DNA of 64,000 bases from Palsa-189 sp963803735. Its GTDB lineage: Bacteria; Acidobacteriota; Terriglobia; Acidiferrales; UBA7541. The stretch spans positions 561,816-625,815 of the forward strand of contig CAWDNV010000001.1 of assembly GCA_963803735.1 (NCBI GenBank), in the 5' to 3' direction. The translations under genes and the position numbers were made by a program. Below the pieces are notes generated by a model. That model had not been told where the DNA came from. It ran no database searches and worked only from the letters and a program-made list of their open reading frames with translations. Position 1 is the first letter of the stretch, and the number at the start of each line of letters is the position of its first letter. Positions 16,250 to 26,258 of the stretch are shown in pieces.

Positions 16250-19200
16250 TCAAAGTTCCCGGTGCGGTTCGAATCTGGCATATCGCAGCGCTAGTGTTGG
16301 CAGGACCAGCAGGTTCAAGAGGGTCGACGTCAGCAGTCCTCCCAGAATCACGATAGCCATGGGTCCTTCGACTTCACGCCCTGGATCACCACTACCTATG
16401 GCGAGGGGCAAAAGGCCGAGCCCGGTCACGAGAGCCGTCATGAGAATTGGCGCCAGACGTTCCGAAGCACCTCGCATTGCCGTTTCAGTGCCCCAGGTCA
16501 TGCCTTCCGATTCAACCAGATGCTCATAGTGCGAAATGAGCATGATGGAATTCCGTAGGGTGATTCCAAATAGAGTGACGAACCCAACCAGCGAACCAAG
16601 CGACAGATCGCCTCCCGTCAGACCCGCGGCAATCACGCCTCCTATCAACGCAAACGGCAGATTCACCAGCACCAGGAGCAGGTTTCGAGCAGTTCCCATA
16701 ACCACGGAGAGCAAAAGTATGATTCCCAAGCCCGCCAGGAGCGAATTCACGATCAGTTCGTGGAGCGATTGGGCTTGCGCCGCAGCGGTGCCAGCAAAGC
16801 TGACGTAAATGCCGGCGGGAAACTTGATGCTCGGAATACGCTTGCGCGCTTCTTGTACAAAAGAGTCCACGCTGCGCCCTCGCACGTTGCACGTGACTGT
16901 TTGTACTCGCCGCGCGCCTTCGTGCAAAACGACGTAGCGTCCAGATGATTCCTGCAGATCGGCAAGTTCGCGCAGCGCAACAAATTTCCCGTCCGGGTTG
17001 CGAAGCGGCAACTCTCCTAACTCGCCGACTTGCGGTTTTTTGGTTGATGCCAGGAGCACGGAGACATCAAATACCCGGTTGCCATCATAGGTTTGCCCCA
17101 CTATTTCGCTTCCGTAAGCCGTGCGGACCACATCCAAAACCGAAAGGGGATCGAATCCCCATCGCGCGATGCCATCCTTGCGCAGCCGCACGAGAATCTC
17201 CGGCATGCCCGGGGGCGATTGAAGCTGCACTTCCGCTCCGCCTGGAATCGCCGCGAGGATTCGCGCGATTTGGGCCGCTGCGCGGTCCATTTGATCGAGA
17301 TCATTGCCAAAAACATTCACGGCCACAGCGGCTCCATATCCGGATAAGGTTTCGTTGATGCGCTCGGTCAAAAAACTGTTCGAAGTAAGAACAGCGCCAG
17401 GAATTCCGGCGAGGATGCCGCGAATCTGGTCCTGTGAGGTCTGCACCTGCGTGCCCTTGTTGGCCTGCAGATTGACATCGATCTCACTTTCGTGAGTTCC
17501 CATGGTGTCGGTTCCCAACTCGGCTCTGCCCACGCGCTGTGCGACCGAGCGTACGAAAGGAACCTGCGACAACGCTTGCGTAAGGCGGTCGCCCAATCGC
17601 AAAGACTCTTCGAGAGAAGTGCCCGGAACTGCGGTCATATGCACAGTGATGTTTCCTTCTCGCAGATCGGGCAGAAACGAACTGCTCAAGAAAAACAACG
17701 CTCCCACGCCCGCTACTATCAGCAGGCCCACTGTAACGGGGACCAGTACGCGTGGGGCGCGCTCGACCCGAAGCAGAAGCGCCTCATATCCCCGTTTCAA
17801 CCAATGAACAAGGGGCGGTTCCATCGCCGGAAGGTCTCGGTCTCCGAGCAGAATCAGGCTGAGAGCCGGCGTGACTGTCAGCGCCACAACAAGTGAAGCG
17901 ATGATCGCCCAGATGTACGCCACGCCGAGAGGCCCGAAGAGATTCCCGGCAAGTCCGGACATATTCAGGACCGGGAAAAATACCAAGATGACCGCAAAAG
18001 TGGCATAGACGACGGCGCTGCGCACTTCAATCGATGCGTCAAATACAACCTGAAATAGAGAGCGAGGACTCGGCGCGGTGCGATTTTCGCGGAGGCGGCG
18101 ATAGATGTTCTCTACGTCGATCACAGCATCATCGACGACTTCACCGATCGCAATTGAGAGGCCTCCGAGGGTCATTGTATTCAGGCTAAGGCCCATTTTG
18201 TTGAGCGCGATAACTGCCGCCAACAGAGACAGAGGAATAGCGGTGCAGGAAATGGCTGCCGTGCGCAGATTGAAGAGAAATAAAAAGAGAACCACGACCA
18301 CGAGGATACCGCCGATCAGCAAGGAATCGCGAACATTGTGCAGCGCGACGTTGATGAAATCGGCCGCCCGCAATACATCTCGATGAATGGCAATGCCCTG
18401 TGCTTCCAGGCCAGGTTGCAGATCGTCCAGCGCTTTGTCTATGTCTTGGGTGACGTCTAGCGTGTTCGCACCGTAGGCAGCATCGACGATCATGCTCACG
18501 CCACGTTTTCCTGCCACTGATGCCGCTCCGATGCGAGGTGCCGGGGCTTCCTCCACGCGTGCGACATCGCCCAGAGTGACGTTAGCGCCGTTGTGATGCA
18601 CCAAAACGGTTCCGGCAAGTTGTGCCGGCGTCGCCGATGGAGCTTCCGTTTGCAATACGATTCGCTGATTCACGGTTTCGATGAAACCGCCGCCGCGAAC
18701 TCCGGTAGCCTGCCGCGCCGCCGCAATCACGTCCTCCACGCTAACTCCGTACTGCACGAGCTTTTGTGGATCGAACTGAAATTGAAGTTGTCGCACATCA
18801 CCGCCGTTGACTTCGACTCCGGCCACTCCGGACACGGCGAGAATGTGGGGCTTAATGGTCCAATCTGCGATTGTCCTCAGATCCATCAGCGATTGCTTGT
18901 CCGATGTGAAATCCACCTCCATGACCCAGGCCGTGGAGGAAGTGAGCGGCGTCATGAGCGGGGACTGGACGCCCGTCGGAAGTTCGTTGGCAACAGCCGA
19001 TAGCCGCTCGGCCACCAATTGGCGGTCGCGGTAAATGTCTGTACCGGTGCGAAAGACGACGGTGATGTCCGAAAGGCCCTGAATGGACCTTGACCGCAGC
19101 GAGCCGATGCCGGTCGCGCCGTTAATGCTGTTTTCGATCGGCTGCGTAACTAGAACTTCTACCTGCTCTGGAGAAAGGCCTGGCGCCTCTGTCTGTACCG

Positions 19201-19342
19201 GTACTTCAGGGGGCGCGAAGTCGGGAAAAGCGTCATAGGAGGAGCGAAGCAGCGAAAAGATTCCATAGCCGAGCAGAGCGCACGCAAGGGCAATTACAAT
19301 TCCGCGAAAGCGCAACGAAAAGCGAACAATGGCATTCAGCAT
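16250..19342 (-). CDS. HME-RND efflux pump inner-membrane subunit (CusA/CzcA family)
   Basis: A 1030-residue RND transporter. Twelve membrane helices are implied, with two large periplasmic loops after TM1 and TM7. Heavy-metal family motifs are the N-terminal DAFPDFAPPEVPVQTEAPGL and the TM4 proton-relay stretch IAIGEVVDDAVIDVENIYRR. RND pumps use the proton gradient to export ions through a CBA complex. Which metal cannot be read safely. The ATG at 19342 was preferred to a TTG four codons upstream. It is the last gene of the C-B-A order. Confidence 0.92.
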   Translation of the reverse strand: MLNAIVRFSLRFRGIVIALACALLGYGIFSLLRSSYDAFPDFAPPEVPVQTEAPGLSPEQVEVLVTQPIENSINGATGIGSLRSRSIQGLSDITVVFRTGTDIYRDRQLVAERLSAVANELPTGVQSPLMTPLTSSTAWVMEVDFTSDKQSLMDLRTIADWTIKPHILAVSGVAGVEVNGGDVRQLQFQFDPQKLVQYGVSVEDVIAAARQATGVRGGGFIETVNQRIVLQTEAPSATPAQLAGTVLVHHNGANVTLGDVARVEEAPAPRIGAASVAGKRGVSMIVDAAYGANTLDVTQDIDKALDDLQPGLEAQGIAIHRDVLRAADFINVALHNVRDSLLIGGILVVVVLFLFLFNLRTAAISCTAIPLSLLAAVIALNKMGLSLNTMTLGGLSIAIGEVVDDAVIDVENIYRRLRENRTAPSPRSLFQVVFDASIEVRSAVVYATFAVILVFFPVLNMSGLAGNLFGPLGVAYIWAIIASLVVALTVTPALSLILLGDRDLPAMEPPLVHWLKRGYEALLLRVERAPRVLVPVTVGLLIVAGVGALFFLSSSFLPDLREGNITVHMTAVPGTSLEESLRLGDRLTQALSQVPFVRSVAQRVGRAELGTDTMGTHESEIDVNLQANKGTQVQTSQDQIRGILAGIPGAVLTSNSFLTERINETLSGYGAAVAVNVFGNDLDQMDRAAAQIARILAAIPGGAEVQLQSPPGMPEILVRLRKDGIARWGFDPLSVLDVVRTAYGSEIVGQTYDGNRVFDVSVLLASTKKPQVGELGELPLRNPDGKFVALRELADLQESSGRYVVLHEGARRVQTVTCNVRGRSVDSFVQEARKRIPSIKFPAGIYVSFAGTAAAQAQSLHELIVNSLLAGLGIILLLSVVMGTARNLLLVLVNLPFALIGGVIAAGLTGGDLSLGSLVGFVTLFGITLRNSIMLISHYEHLVESEGMTWGTETAMRGASERLAPILMTALVTGLGLLPLAIGSGDPGREVEGPMAIVILGGLLTSTLLNLLVLPTLALRYARFEPHREL

Positions 19343-19357
19343 CGCGGCCCCCAAGCT

Positions 19358-20428
19358 TCAATTCTCATCGCCGCCACCTCCGCCGTAGCCTTCCAAAACG
19401 GCTTCCTCCGAGAGCAACGACTGCGCGCCTCGCGTTACTACTTTGTCCGACGCGGAGAAACCTACTGCGACGAAGTAGCCTGTGTCGACCGTAGAATCGG
19501 TCGGCACTGCACGGCGTGAAAACTGGCGAGCGCTGGTTTGCAAATAGGCCCAAGCTTTACCTTCCGACCACACCACGGCCGCGGAAGGCACGACCACGCC
19601 GTGCGTGGAATTGCCGACCGCGAAGTGCGAAATAAGATTCACGCCCGGTGTAAAGTTTGGTTGGGCAGGGGCTGAATAGAGAAAACTGCGGCCCTGAATC
19701 CGCGGATCAACTCTGGGGAAAGCCGAGATCAGCGTCGCTTCCGCGCGGGTTCGGCCCTGAACTTCCACCAGAATCATCTTGGGGGCGGTATAGTTCTGAT
19801 CAAACGGAAACGTTACCTGGATGAGCACCTCGCGGGTGCTCAGAATGCGATCGAGTTCCGATGATCCTTCCATGGCCCACTTCGCGACCACGCTTCCCCA
19901 TTGCTGCTCTGCCATGGAGCCCTGCAGGCTCAACTGTTGCTCTGCCGCGCGCTCTTCCGTTTCGAGCGCGCGGAGATTCCCCTCGGCGGATTCCAATACC
20001 TTCGCGGAGATATTTTGGTCGCTCTCAAATAATGATTTCGTGCGCGTATATTGTTTGCGGGCGACCTCAATATCTATGCGGTTCTTTTCGATTTGCGAGA
20101 GGGCGGTAACGTAGCTGTTCCGAAAGCTCGCGAGATCCTGAGCCGATAAGACAGTGGCGGGCACGTCTGCCTGTGGCCGATTCGAACTCCCGCCTAGGGC
20201 GCTGACTTCTATGCCCAAGCGCTTCTGCGCTTGCTCGTCCATCGTGAGAATGACTTCGCCATTCTCGAATGAAATTTGCGCCGGTGGCGGCGTGGCCGGA
20301 GCAGTGCGCGGCCGGTCTTCGTCATCTGGATCTTTACCACTGCGGCAGGCTCCAAGAAATGTCAGAGTCAAGAGGGTCATGATCAGAAGGCAGAGGCTTG
20401 TCTTGGTGAACTCGCAGCTTGTCTTCAT
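19358..20428 (-). CDS. HME-RND periplasmic adaptor lipoprotein (CusB/CzcB family)
   Basis: A 356-residue fusion protein with a lipobox (TLTFLGAC). The hairpin region is seen as SYVTALSQIEKNRIDIEVAR and ESAEGNLRALETEERAAEQQ. A barrel domain precedes a C-terminal domain ending in a glycine run (GYGGGGGDEN). It joins the RND pump to the outer-membrane channel. Its ATG overlaps the stop of the TolC-family gene by four bases, and the RND gene follows 15 bases after its stop. Confidence 0.88.
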   Translation of the reverse strand: MKTSCEFTKTSLCLLIMTLLTLTFLGACRSGKDPDDEDRPRTAPATPPPAQISFENGEVILTMDEQAQKRLGIEVSALGGSSNRPQADVPATVLSAQDLASFRNSYVTALSQIEKNRIDIEVARKQYTRTKSLFESDQNISAKVLESAEGNLRALETEERAAEQQLSLQGSMAEQQWGSVVAKWAMEGSSELDRILSTREVLIQVTFPFDQNYTAPKMILVEVQGRTRAEATLISAFPRVDPRIQGRSFLYSAPAQPNFTPGVNLISHFAVGNSTHGVVVPSAAVVWSEGKAWAYLQTSARQFSRRAVPTDSTVDTGYFVAVGFSASDKVVTRGAQSLLSEEAVLEGYGGGGGDEN

Positions 20429-21847
20429 CGGAGTGCCTCCGTCGCCGCTTTCGTCAGTGCGGGAGATTCGGGGCCAATCGGGAATTTGTCGCTAGGGCTG
20501 AGTGGCCGCTGGACCGCATCCTCGAGATCGCCGAGCGCAATCTGAGCCCGGCCCAGTGCGTCGAGCCGGGCTCGCGCTACCGCTGCGTTCTCGAGCTGTA
20601 CTCCGTTGAGAGTGAGCCGGTCTTCTTCACCTGCTGCCACCGCTAGCTGCGTCATCCGTAGTTGCGTGTCCTGAAGTTGTCGGAGAGACTGGTCAGCTTC
20701 GGCCAATTCATTGAGAGCCGCGGAGTAGACAGCGAATGCTTTTTCGCTGTCGCCGATAACCTGTGCCTGCTTTTGCAGGAAGGTCGCGGCGGCCTCTCTG
20801 CGTTTTGCCTCGGCTTCAGCAATCGGCCCCTGATTCCGGTTGAAAAGAGGCAGAGTGATCGAGACTCCTAGCGTGAAGAAGTTGTTCTTCTCCTCATACG
20901 TGTAACCGGGGCCGATCTGTATGTCGGGATACTGCTTTGCAATCTCAAGCTGTAAATCGGTTTCCGCCGCGGTGTATTGCGCAAGTGAGCGCCGAATATC
21001 CAGCCGATCAAGAACGGCGCGCACGCCGAATCTCCGGAGCGAGAAGGATTGTGCAACAGGCGGAGATTCCAGATCGCTCCAAGTGAATTCGACTCCAGTC
21101 TAGTCCTTCTACAGGAATCCCCATCGCCTCGGCCAGGGCCGCTTTCGTTTCGGCTACCTGGCCCCCTGCAGAGCTGATGGCCAAATGCGTTTTGGAAAGC
21201 TCGATCCGGGCGAGGTCAAGTTCGGGCCGCGGTATGTCGCCAGCAATGAATCTTTCCTGCAGAAGCTTCACCTGTTCGGCGCGGACCTGTTCCTCAGAGT
21301 GAAACAGGTCCAGACTGCGCGAGGCCAAAAGATAGTCGAGCAGAGCTCTGCGGACGCCACTGTGGAGTTTCCAAGCCGAATCGGCGAGATCGAATCGCGC
21401 AGCTTCGTCGAGGCTACGAGCTGAACGGATGCGGTAACCACGCTTATTCTTCGTCTCGAGCGGAACGGAAAAGTCAAGGGCGAGCAAATACGGGCTGGGA
21501 ATGCCCGGAGAAAAGTCGAAAATGGGATTGGGACGCGCGCCGGCGGTCACAATCGCAGCTTCCGCCTCCTCCAGGCGGGCGCTGGCCGCTTGCATATCCG
21601 GACTGAAGTACAGGGCGATCAGCGATGCGGTTTGAAGGTCCCAAACCTTCGGCGGCCAGGGAGCCATCGGCTGGCCCAAGCTTTTCTCCACGAAAGATTG
21701 AAGCCCAGCGTCGCTGAGGCTGCGCGATTCAAAACTGGAAGCAGTCTCTACCGGCGCGATCGGAGCCGCTCGATATCGCTGTACTGCGCAACTCGTAAGC
21801 GCTAAAGCACTCACCATGCATAGAAAGAACAGACGTGCTGAATTCAT
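20425..21847 (-). pseudogene. TolC-family outer-membrane lipoprotein (CusC/CzcC type), frameshifted
   Basis: Two frames together make one 473-residue channel protein. The first frame, from the ATG at 21847, has a lipobox (LALTSC) and the first TolC repeat up to GIPVEGLDW. The second frame begins at FTWSDLESPPVAQSF and runs to 20425 with the rest of the fold (VRAVLDRLDIRRSLAQY and onward). Removing one T at about position 21097 joins them as ...EGLDGVEFTWSDL.... In the shifted state translation ends after about 280 residues. Everything else in the operon is intact, so this may be a recent mutation or a sequencing error. Four-base overlap with the adaptor gene. Confidence 0.8.
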
Positions 21848-21922
21848 GGAAATCTCGCTCCGTACAAATGAAAATCGACGCAACGACAAGATGCCGAAGC
21901 TGGATTTTTCCGAAGCGAGAGG

Positions 21923-22264
21923 CTAAATGCGCAGGGGAAGAGGTGGCGAGAGTTCAGCGACTATTGTGCTGAAATCCGACTCGGATGCGAACGGTGAACG
22001 CTTTGCGACTAGTCGTTCGATCCACTGAGTATTACGGCAAAAACAAACAAGAAGTCCGGCGAGCGAAATCACCAATTCCAAAAGGAGCACGAGAACTGCC
22101 ATTGTGCTCTCACCGTCATAGCCGGTGGCGAAGACGGTATCGTTCCAATTCACAGCAGTCTCAAGGAAGGGCGAAAGCGCGCAAATTACGAGAATCAGGG
22201 CAATTGCCACGTGAAAGGCTCTGCGCCTGATCTGCCGGTCCCGCTCGCTTGCCCGTGCACTCAC
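21923..22264 (-). CDS. Small membrane protein, unknown, upstream of the efflux operon
   Basis: A 113-residue protein with two hydrophobic segments (VAIALILVICALSPFLETAV and AVLVLLLELVISLAGLLVCF) separated by a short acidic loop. It lies 75 bases upstream of the channel gene on the same strand and may be the first gene of the metal-efflux operon, the slot where accessory metal chaperones often lie. It has no His/Met-rich metal motif. It is divergent from the two-component genes. No family recognised. Confidence 0.5.
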   Translation of the reverse strand: MSARASERDRQIRRRAFHVAIALILVICALSPFLETAVNWNDTVFATGYDGESTMAVLVLLLELVISLAGLLVCFCRNTQWIERLVAKRSPFASESDFSTIVAELSPPLPLRI

Positions 22265-22408
22265 GGCCAGATTGTACTCCTATTTTGGACTTTCCGAACC
22301 CATTGATTCTTCACGCTCTATTTGACATTAGCATCTTGGAAAACGGTCACAGCTCCGCTCTGGCGCTCTGGGTGCGGTTGGTTTGGAATAGAAGCTCCCT
22401 TCGACTCT

Positions 22409-24079
22409 ATGCAGCCGCAAAGTGCGGAACGCCGACATCTCGAGCGCCAGATCACCTACGCCCGGCCGATTTTTATGGTGCTGGCGTTGGGTGTTCTGCT
22501 GGAGGAACCGCCGCAAGCGCGCGGCCCGCATGCAGTGGCTTTCGTTTTGGCTTATCTCGGAGCGGCCTTGGCGCTCTTGCTGCTGGAATACGTTCCGAGG
22601 CTCAGAGAATGGCAGCTTCCGCTATTGCTGGACTTGGCGGCACTTGCGGTTTTCCTGCTGCTGACGAATTCGGCGGCCGCATTCTGGTTCGTGTACCTCT
22701 TTGTGGCTCTGGCGGCCGGAATCCGCTGGGGCCTGGAGCGTTCGATTCTCTTGGCAGGTGGCGTGACATTGGCCGTGCTGTTCCGGGCCACCTGGAGGGG
22801 CGGTTTCGGGTGGATGGAGGTGTTTTCCTGGGTTGCGCTCGTAGCCGGCACGTTCACTGGCGGAGTCGGTCTTTCGTTCATGGGGTACCGCAATCGGCTA
22901 CACGCCTCGGAACACGATTTTCTGGTGCGCCTCACGGCTCTACTGCAGGTGGAAAAAGGCGTAGCGGAGTCGCTGCGGCTAGTGCTTGGTGAATTGGCTC
23001 GCGGCTTTGACTGCGAACGAGGGATCTTCGCTTTTCGCGACACGGAGATGGAGCGCATATTCGTCTGGACGGTAGCGCCGGAAGAAGCTAAGCGCCTGAC
23101 GCCCGAGAATTTACCTCTCTCGAAAGGGGAAGTTTTTCTCTTTGACTATCCGGAAGCCAGCTTTTGCTGGAATCAAGGGAATGGAATCCGCGCCACCTTT
23201 GGCTGGAATCGCAACGATGGGCAGCATCTAATGGAATTGCCGCGTATACCCGAGCAAACCCGACAGGACCTTGGCTTGCGCTCCATGCTGAGCGTAACTG
23301 TGAATTTCGATGGCCAACCCGTAGGGAAGCTGATGCTGGCAAACTCCCGACGTCCCCATATGGCTCAGGATTTACAGCGCCTCGAGCGTGTGGTGCGGCA
23401 TCTCGGTCCGCCGCTCGAAAATCTGCTGCTGTTGCGCCGCTTGCGAGTGCGAGCAATTGAAGGCGAGCGCAGCCGCATCTCGCGGGACCTCCACGACGGC
23501 ATTCTGCAGACGCTTCTGAGTATCGAAATTCAACTCGACGTGCTGCGCCGCAGGCTGCCACAGGCGCCGGAACAGGTCGCGAGCGAACTATCTACCCTGC
23601 AGCATACGGTTCGGAATGAAACCCAGGAATTACGCCAGATGGTGATGGACATGCGCCCGCTTGGCGTGCAAAGCGCCGATTTGGTGGACTTGATGCGCGG
23701 ATTTGCCGAGCGCTTCCGCAATGAATCTTCCGTGGCGCTCGACCTGCTGATCGATGCCGCCGTCTTGGACTTGCCCGATCGCATATGCCGCGAATTGTTT
23801 CAGATTTACCGTGAAGCACTGCACAACGTAAAAAAGCATGCTCGCGCCACGCATGTCGTGGTAAAACTGTGGCAAAATGATGCGAAAGTTGTTTTGGTTA
23901 TCGACGATAACGGCGAAGGCTTCAGCTTCGCGGGCCGCTATACCGGCGACGAATTGGACCGGCTGCGCCTGGGTCCGATCTCGATCAAAGACCGTACAAG
24001 AAGCGTTGGGGGTGTGCTGATGGTGGAGTCTACTCCGGGCCACGGAGCGCGACTGACGGTAGAGGTTCCGCTCGGCTGA
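22409..24079 (+). CDS. Sensor histidine kinase, NarL-type (HisKA_3), with GAF domain
   Basis: A 556-residue kinase. Residues 15-165 contain about five or six membrane helices. A GAF-like domain covers roughly 180-335. The HisKA_3 dimerisation box RISRDLHDGILQTLLSIEIQ has its phospho-acceptor His near residue 362. The HATPase region shows the N-box YREALHNVKKHA and the G-box DDNGEGFSFAGR. The ATG at 22409 is preferred over an in-frame start 29 codons earlier that has no family character. The partner regulator begins two bases after its stop. Position opposite the RND operon suggests it senses metal or envelope stress. Confidence 0.88.
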   Translation: MQPQSAERRHLERQITYARPIFMVLALGVLLEEPPQARGPHAVAFVLAYLGAALALLLLEYVPRLREWQLPLLLDLAALAVFLLLTNSAAAFWFVYLFVALAAGIRWGLERSILLAGGVTLAVLFRATWRGGFGWMEVFSWVALVAGTFTGGVGLSFMGYRNRLHASEHDFLVRLTALLQVEKGVAESLRLVLGELARGFDCERGIFAFRDTEMERIFVWTVAPEEAKRLTPENLPLSKGEVFLFDYPEASFCWNQGNGIRATFGWNRNDGQHLMELPRIPEQTRQDLGLRSMLSVTVNFDGQPVGKLMLANSRRPHMAQDLQRLERVVRHLGPPLENLLLLRRLRVRAIEGERSRISRDLHDGILQTLLSIEIQLDVLRRRLPQAPEQVASELSTLQHTVRNETQELRQMVMDMRPLGVQSADLVDLMRGFAERFRNESSVALDLLIDAAVLDLPDRICRELFQIYREALHNVKKHARATHVVVKLWQNDAKVVLVIDDNGEGFSFAGRYTGDELDRLRLGPISIKDRTRSVGGVLMVESTPGHGARLTVEVPLG

Positions 24080-24080
24080 C

Positions 24081-24746
24081 ATGGCTAAAGCCAAACAATC
24101 TATCCGCGTTTTAATGGCAGACGATCACGTTATTTTCCGTGACGGCCTGCGCAAGCTGCTAGATGGCGAAGACGATATCGCCATTGTCGGTGAGGCTTCC
24201 AACGGCAACGAATGTATCCGCATGCTGGCGAAGCTCAAGCCGGATATTCTGCTCCTGGATCTCCGCATGCCCGATAAAGACGGCCTCGCCGTGCTCGAGG
24301 AAGTCAACTTCGATTCGCTGCCGACTCGCGTAATCGTGCTCACCGCCGCCGAGGACGACCGCGACGTCGTGCGTGCCATGCGCCTGGGCGCGCGTGGAAT
24401 TGTGCTGAAGCAATCCGCCAGCGACTTGCTTGTCAAGAGCATCCACCGCGTTTATAGCGGGGAAATTTGGCTCGATAACCGCATGACCGCGGAGGTCATG
24501 AAAGCCTTTGCCAAGAGCTCCGATAATGGGCCGCGGCGGGATAAGCCTTTACTCAGTGATCGAGAAAAAGAAATCGTGCAGCTCGTCGCACAAGGTTATC
24601 GAAATAAAGAAATCGGTGAAAAGCTCTTCATCAGCGAACAGACGGTCAAAAACCACCTGCACAATATTTTCGACAAGCTGGGAGTTTCGGACCGGCTGGA
24701 ACTCGCACTTTACGCCATTCACCACCGCCTGATCGACCACGCCTGA
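24081..24746 (+). CDS. Response regulator, NarL/FixJ type
   Basis: A 221-residue regulator. The receiver domain has the acidic pair in LMADDHVIF, phospho-acceptor Asp near residue 60 (ILLLDLRMPDKDGL), the Thr in VIVLTAAED and Lys in GIVLKQS. A linker leads to a LuxR-type HTH (LSDREKEIVQLVAQGYRNKE). It is probably phosphorylated by the kinase just upstream and may control the divergent RND operon. The last codons lie in a 14-bp tandem duplication that supplies the stop codon. Confidence 0.92.
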   Translation: MAKAKQSIRVLMADDHVIFRDGLRKLLDGEDDIAIVGEASNGNECIRMLAKLKPDILLLDLRMPDKDGLAVLEEVNFDSLPTRVIVLTAAEDDRDVVRAMRLGARGIVLKQSASDLLVKSIHRVYSGEIWLDNRMTAEVMKAFAKSSDNGPRRDKPLLSDREKEIVQLVAQGYRNKEIGEKLFISEQTVKNHLHNIFDKLGVSDRLELALYAIHHRLIDHA

Positions 24747-24754
24747 TCGACCAC
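24727..24754 (+). repeat. 14-bp tandem duplication at the end of the response-regulator gene
   Basis: CTGATCGACCACGC occurs twice in direct succession (24727-24740 and 24741-24754). The TGA stop of the regulator lies in the second copy. Without the duplication the frame would read on past CACGCCTGG into the intergenic DNA, so the duplication has set the C-terminus (HHRLIDHA). Confidence 0.8.
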
Positions 24755-24769
24755 GCCTGGCGGCCTCGT

Positions 24770-26254
24770 TCATTTCGATTTGGGGATGTCCGTGCGATTC
24801 CACCAGCCGCCGCCAAGAGCCTGGAACAGTGCTGCAGTGTCAGCAAATCGGTTCGACTGAGCTTGCACAAGAGTAATCGCTGCCTGCTGGTATGCTTGCT
24901 CTGCGCTTAGTAGCGCTAGATAGCTCGTGTAGCCCGCCTCAAAGTGGTTTTTCGTTTGGGTTAGCGTGATGTTGGCGGCTTGTTGAGCCGCGGCCGCAGC
25001 TTTCAGAGCCTCTGCATCCTGTTGAAGAGCGTTCAAGGTATCCGCCACATTCTGAAAAGCCGTGAGCAGTACGCCGCGATATTGTTCTTCGGCCTGGGTC
25101 AATCCGGCCTCAGCAGCGCGCTGCCGGTGCCGCAAAGTGCCGCCCTCAAATACGGGTTGCGTGACGCCCGCGGCCAAGTCCCAAAAACTAGTTCCAGCGC
25201 CAAAGATCTGACTGAAGGCGAGTGCCATGCTGCCGGCATCTGCTGTCAGGTTGAAGCTTGGCAAACGGTTCGCTATTGCAATGCCGACCTGAGCGCTGGC
25301 TGCGTGGACGTTCTCCTCAGCTTGGAGCACATCCGGGCGTTGTTGGACCAGTTGCGAAGGGAGGCTCATCGGCAACTCCTGTGGCAATTGGAAACTGGAG
25401 AACTCAAACTCCGCAGTGAGTTCCTCGCTCGGGAATCCGCCGGACAGCGCGCCCAGCAGATCACGTTGTTGAGCCAATTGCCTTAGCAGAGGTGGCAAGG
25501 TCGCTGTGACTTGCGCGAGTTGCGATTCCTGCGCAGCCACATCCAGCTGAGCGACATAACCCTGTGCGTACTGCTCGCGCAGAATCTGTAGCATCGCAGT
25601 GTTGGTGGCAATCAGTTGTCGGGTGGCATCAATTTGCCCGCGCAGTGACGCTTCCTGAACGGCCGCGGCAGCCACATTGGAGCTCAGGGTAATGTGAGTT
25701 GCGGCCAGTGCAAAACGTGCCTGCTGCTCCTGCGCTTTTAGCGACTCCACGGTTCGGCGGTTCAGACCAAACACATCCGGTACAAACGAGACGCTCACCT
25801 GCGGTGTGTAGAGACTGAAATTGAAGACGTTCGCATTAGGCACGGGAGAAAGCAAAACCGAGGTTTTTTGCCGGCTTGCTGTAAAACCTGCTGAAACAGT
25901 GGGGTAGTAAGCGCCACGTTGAGCGAGCATATTCTCTCGGGCAACTATCAGAGCCGCCTGGGACGCCTTGAGGTCAGGATTAGCTTTGAGCGCCCGCTCA
26001 ATCAAATCGTTCAGTGCTGCAGAATGGAACAGCGTCCACCAATCCCCGGGAATGTCGCGGCTCTGAACAAACTCCTGCGCTTCTCCAGCAGAAATATTGG
26101 GAATGTTGGTAGTCGTTGAGGGCTGGGTCGGCAGGTAACCGGTGACATTTGGCGCACCGGGCTTTTTGAAATTCGGGCCAACGGCGCAGCCTGCAAAAAG
26201 CAGTGAGGCCAGTAGCAGCGAGTATGTGACGCGCACTTTATGAATGTATCGCAT
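24770..26254 (-). CDS. RND efflux outer-membrane lipoprotein (NodT/OprM family)
   Basis: A 494-residue protein with a lipobox (ASLLFAGC) and the NodT-family opening VGPNFKKPGAPNVTGY. Both TolC-type helix pairs are present (IERALKANPDLKASQAALIV and the GLTQAEEQYRGVLLTAFQN repeat). AGYTSYLALLSAEQAYQQAA is the family's second-repeat signature. It completes the second RND system, of which it is the last gene. Its class differs from the CzcC-like channel of the first system. Confidence 0.92.
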   Translation of the reverse strand: MRYIHKVRVTYSLLLASLLFAGCAVGPNFKKPGAPNVTGYLPTQPSTTTNIPNISAGEAQEFVQSRDIPGDWWTLFHSAALNDLIERALKANPDLKASQAALIVARENMLAQRGAYYPTVSAGFTASRQKTSVLLSPVPNANVFNFSLYTPQVSVSFVPDVFGLNRRTVESLKAQEQQARFALAATHITLSSNVAAAAVQEASLRGQIDATRQLIATNTAMLQILREQYAQGYVAQLDVAAQESQLAQVTATLPPLLRQLAQQRDLLGALSGGFPSEELTAEFEFSSFQLPQELPMSLPSQLVQQRPDVLQAEENVHAASAQVGIAIANRLPSFNLTADAGSMALAFSQIFGAGTSFWDLAAGVTQPVFEGGTLRHRQRAAEAGLTQAEEQYRGVLLTAFQNVADTLNALQQDAEALKAAAAAQQAANITLTQTKNHFEAGYTSYLALLSAEQAYQQAAITLVQAQSNRFADTAALFQALGGGWWNRTDIPKSK

Positions 26255-26258
26255 AGAG

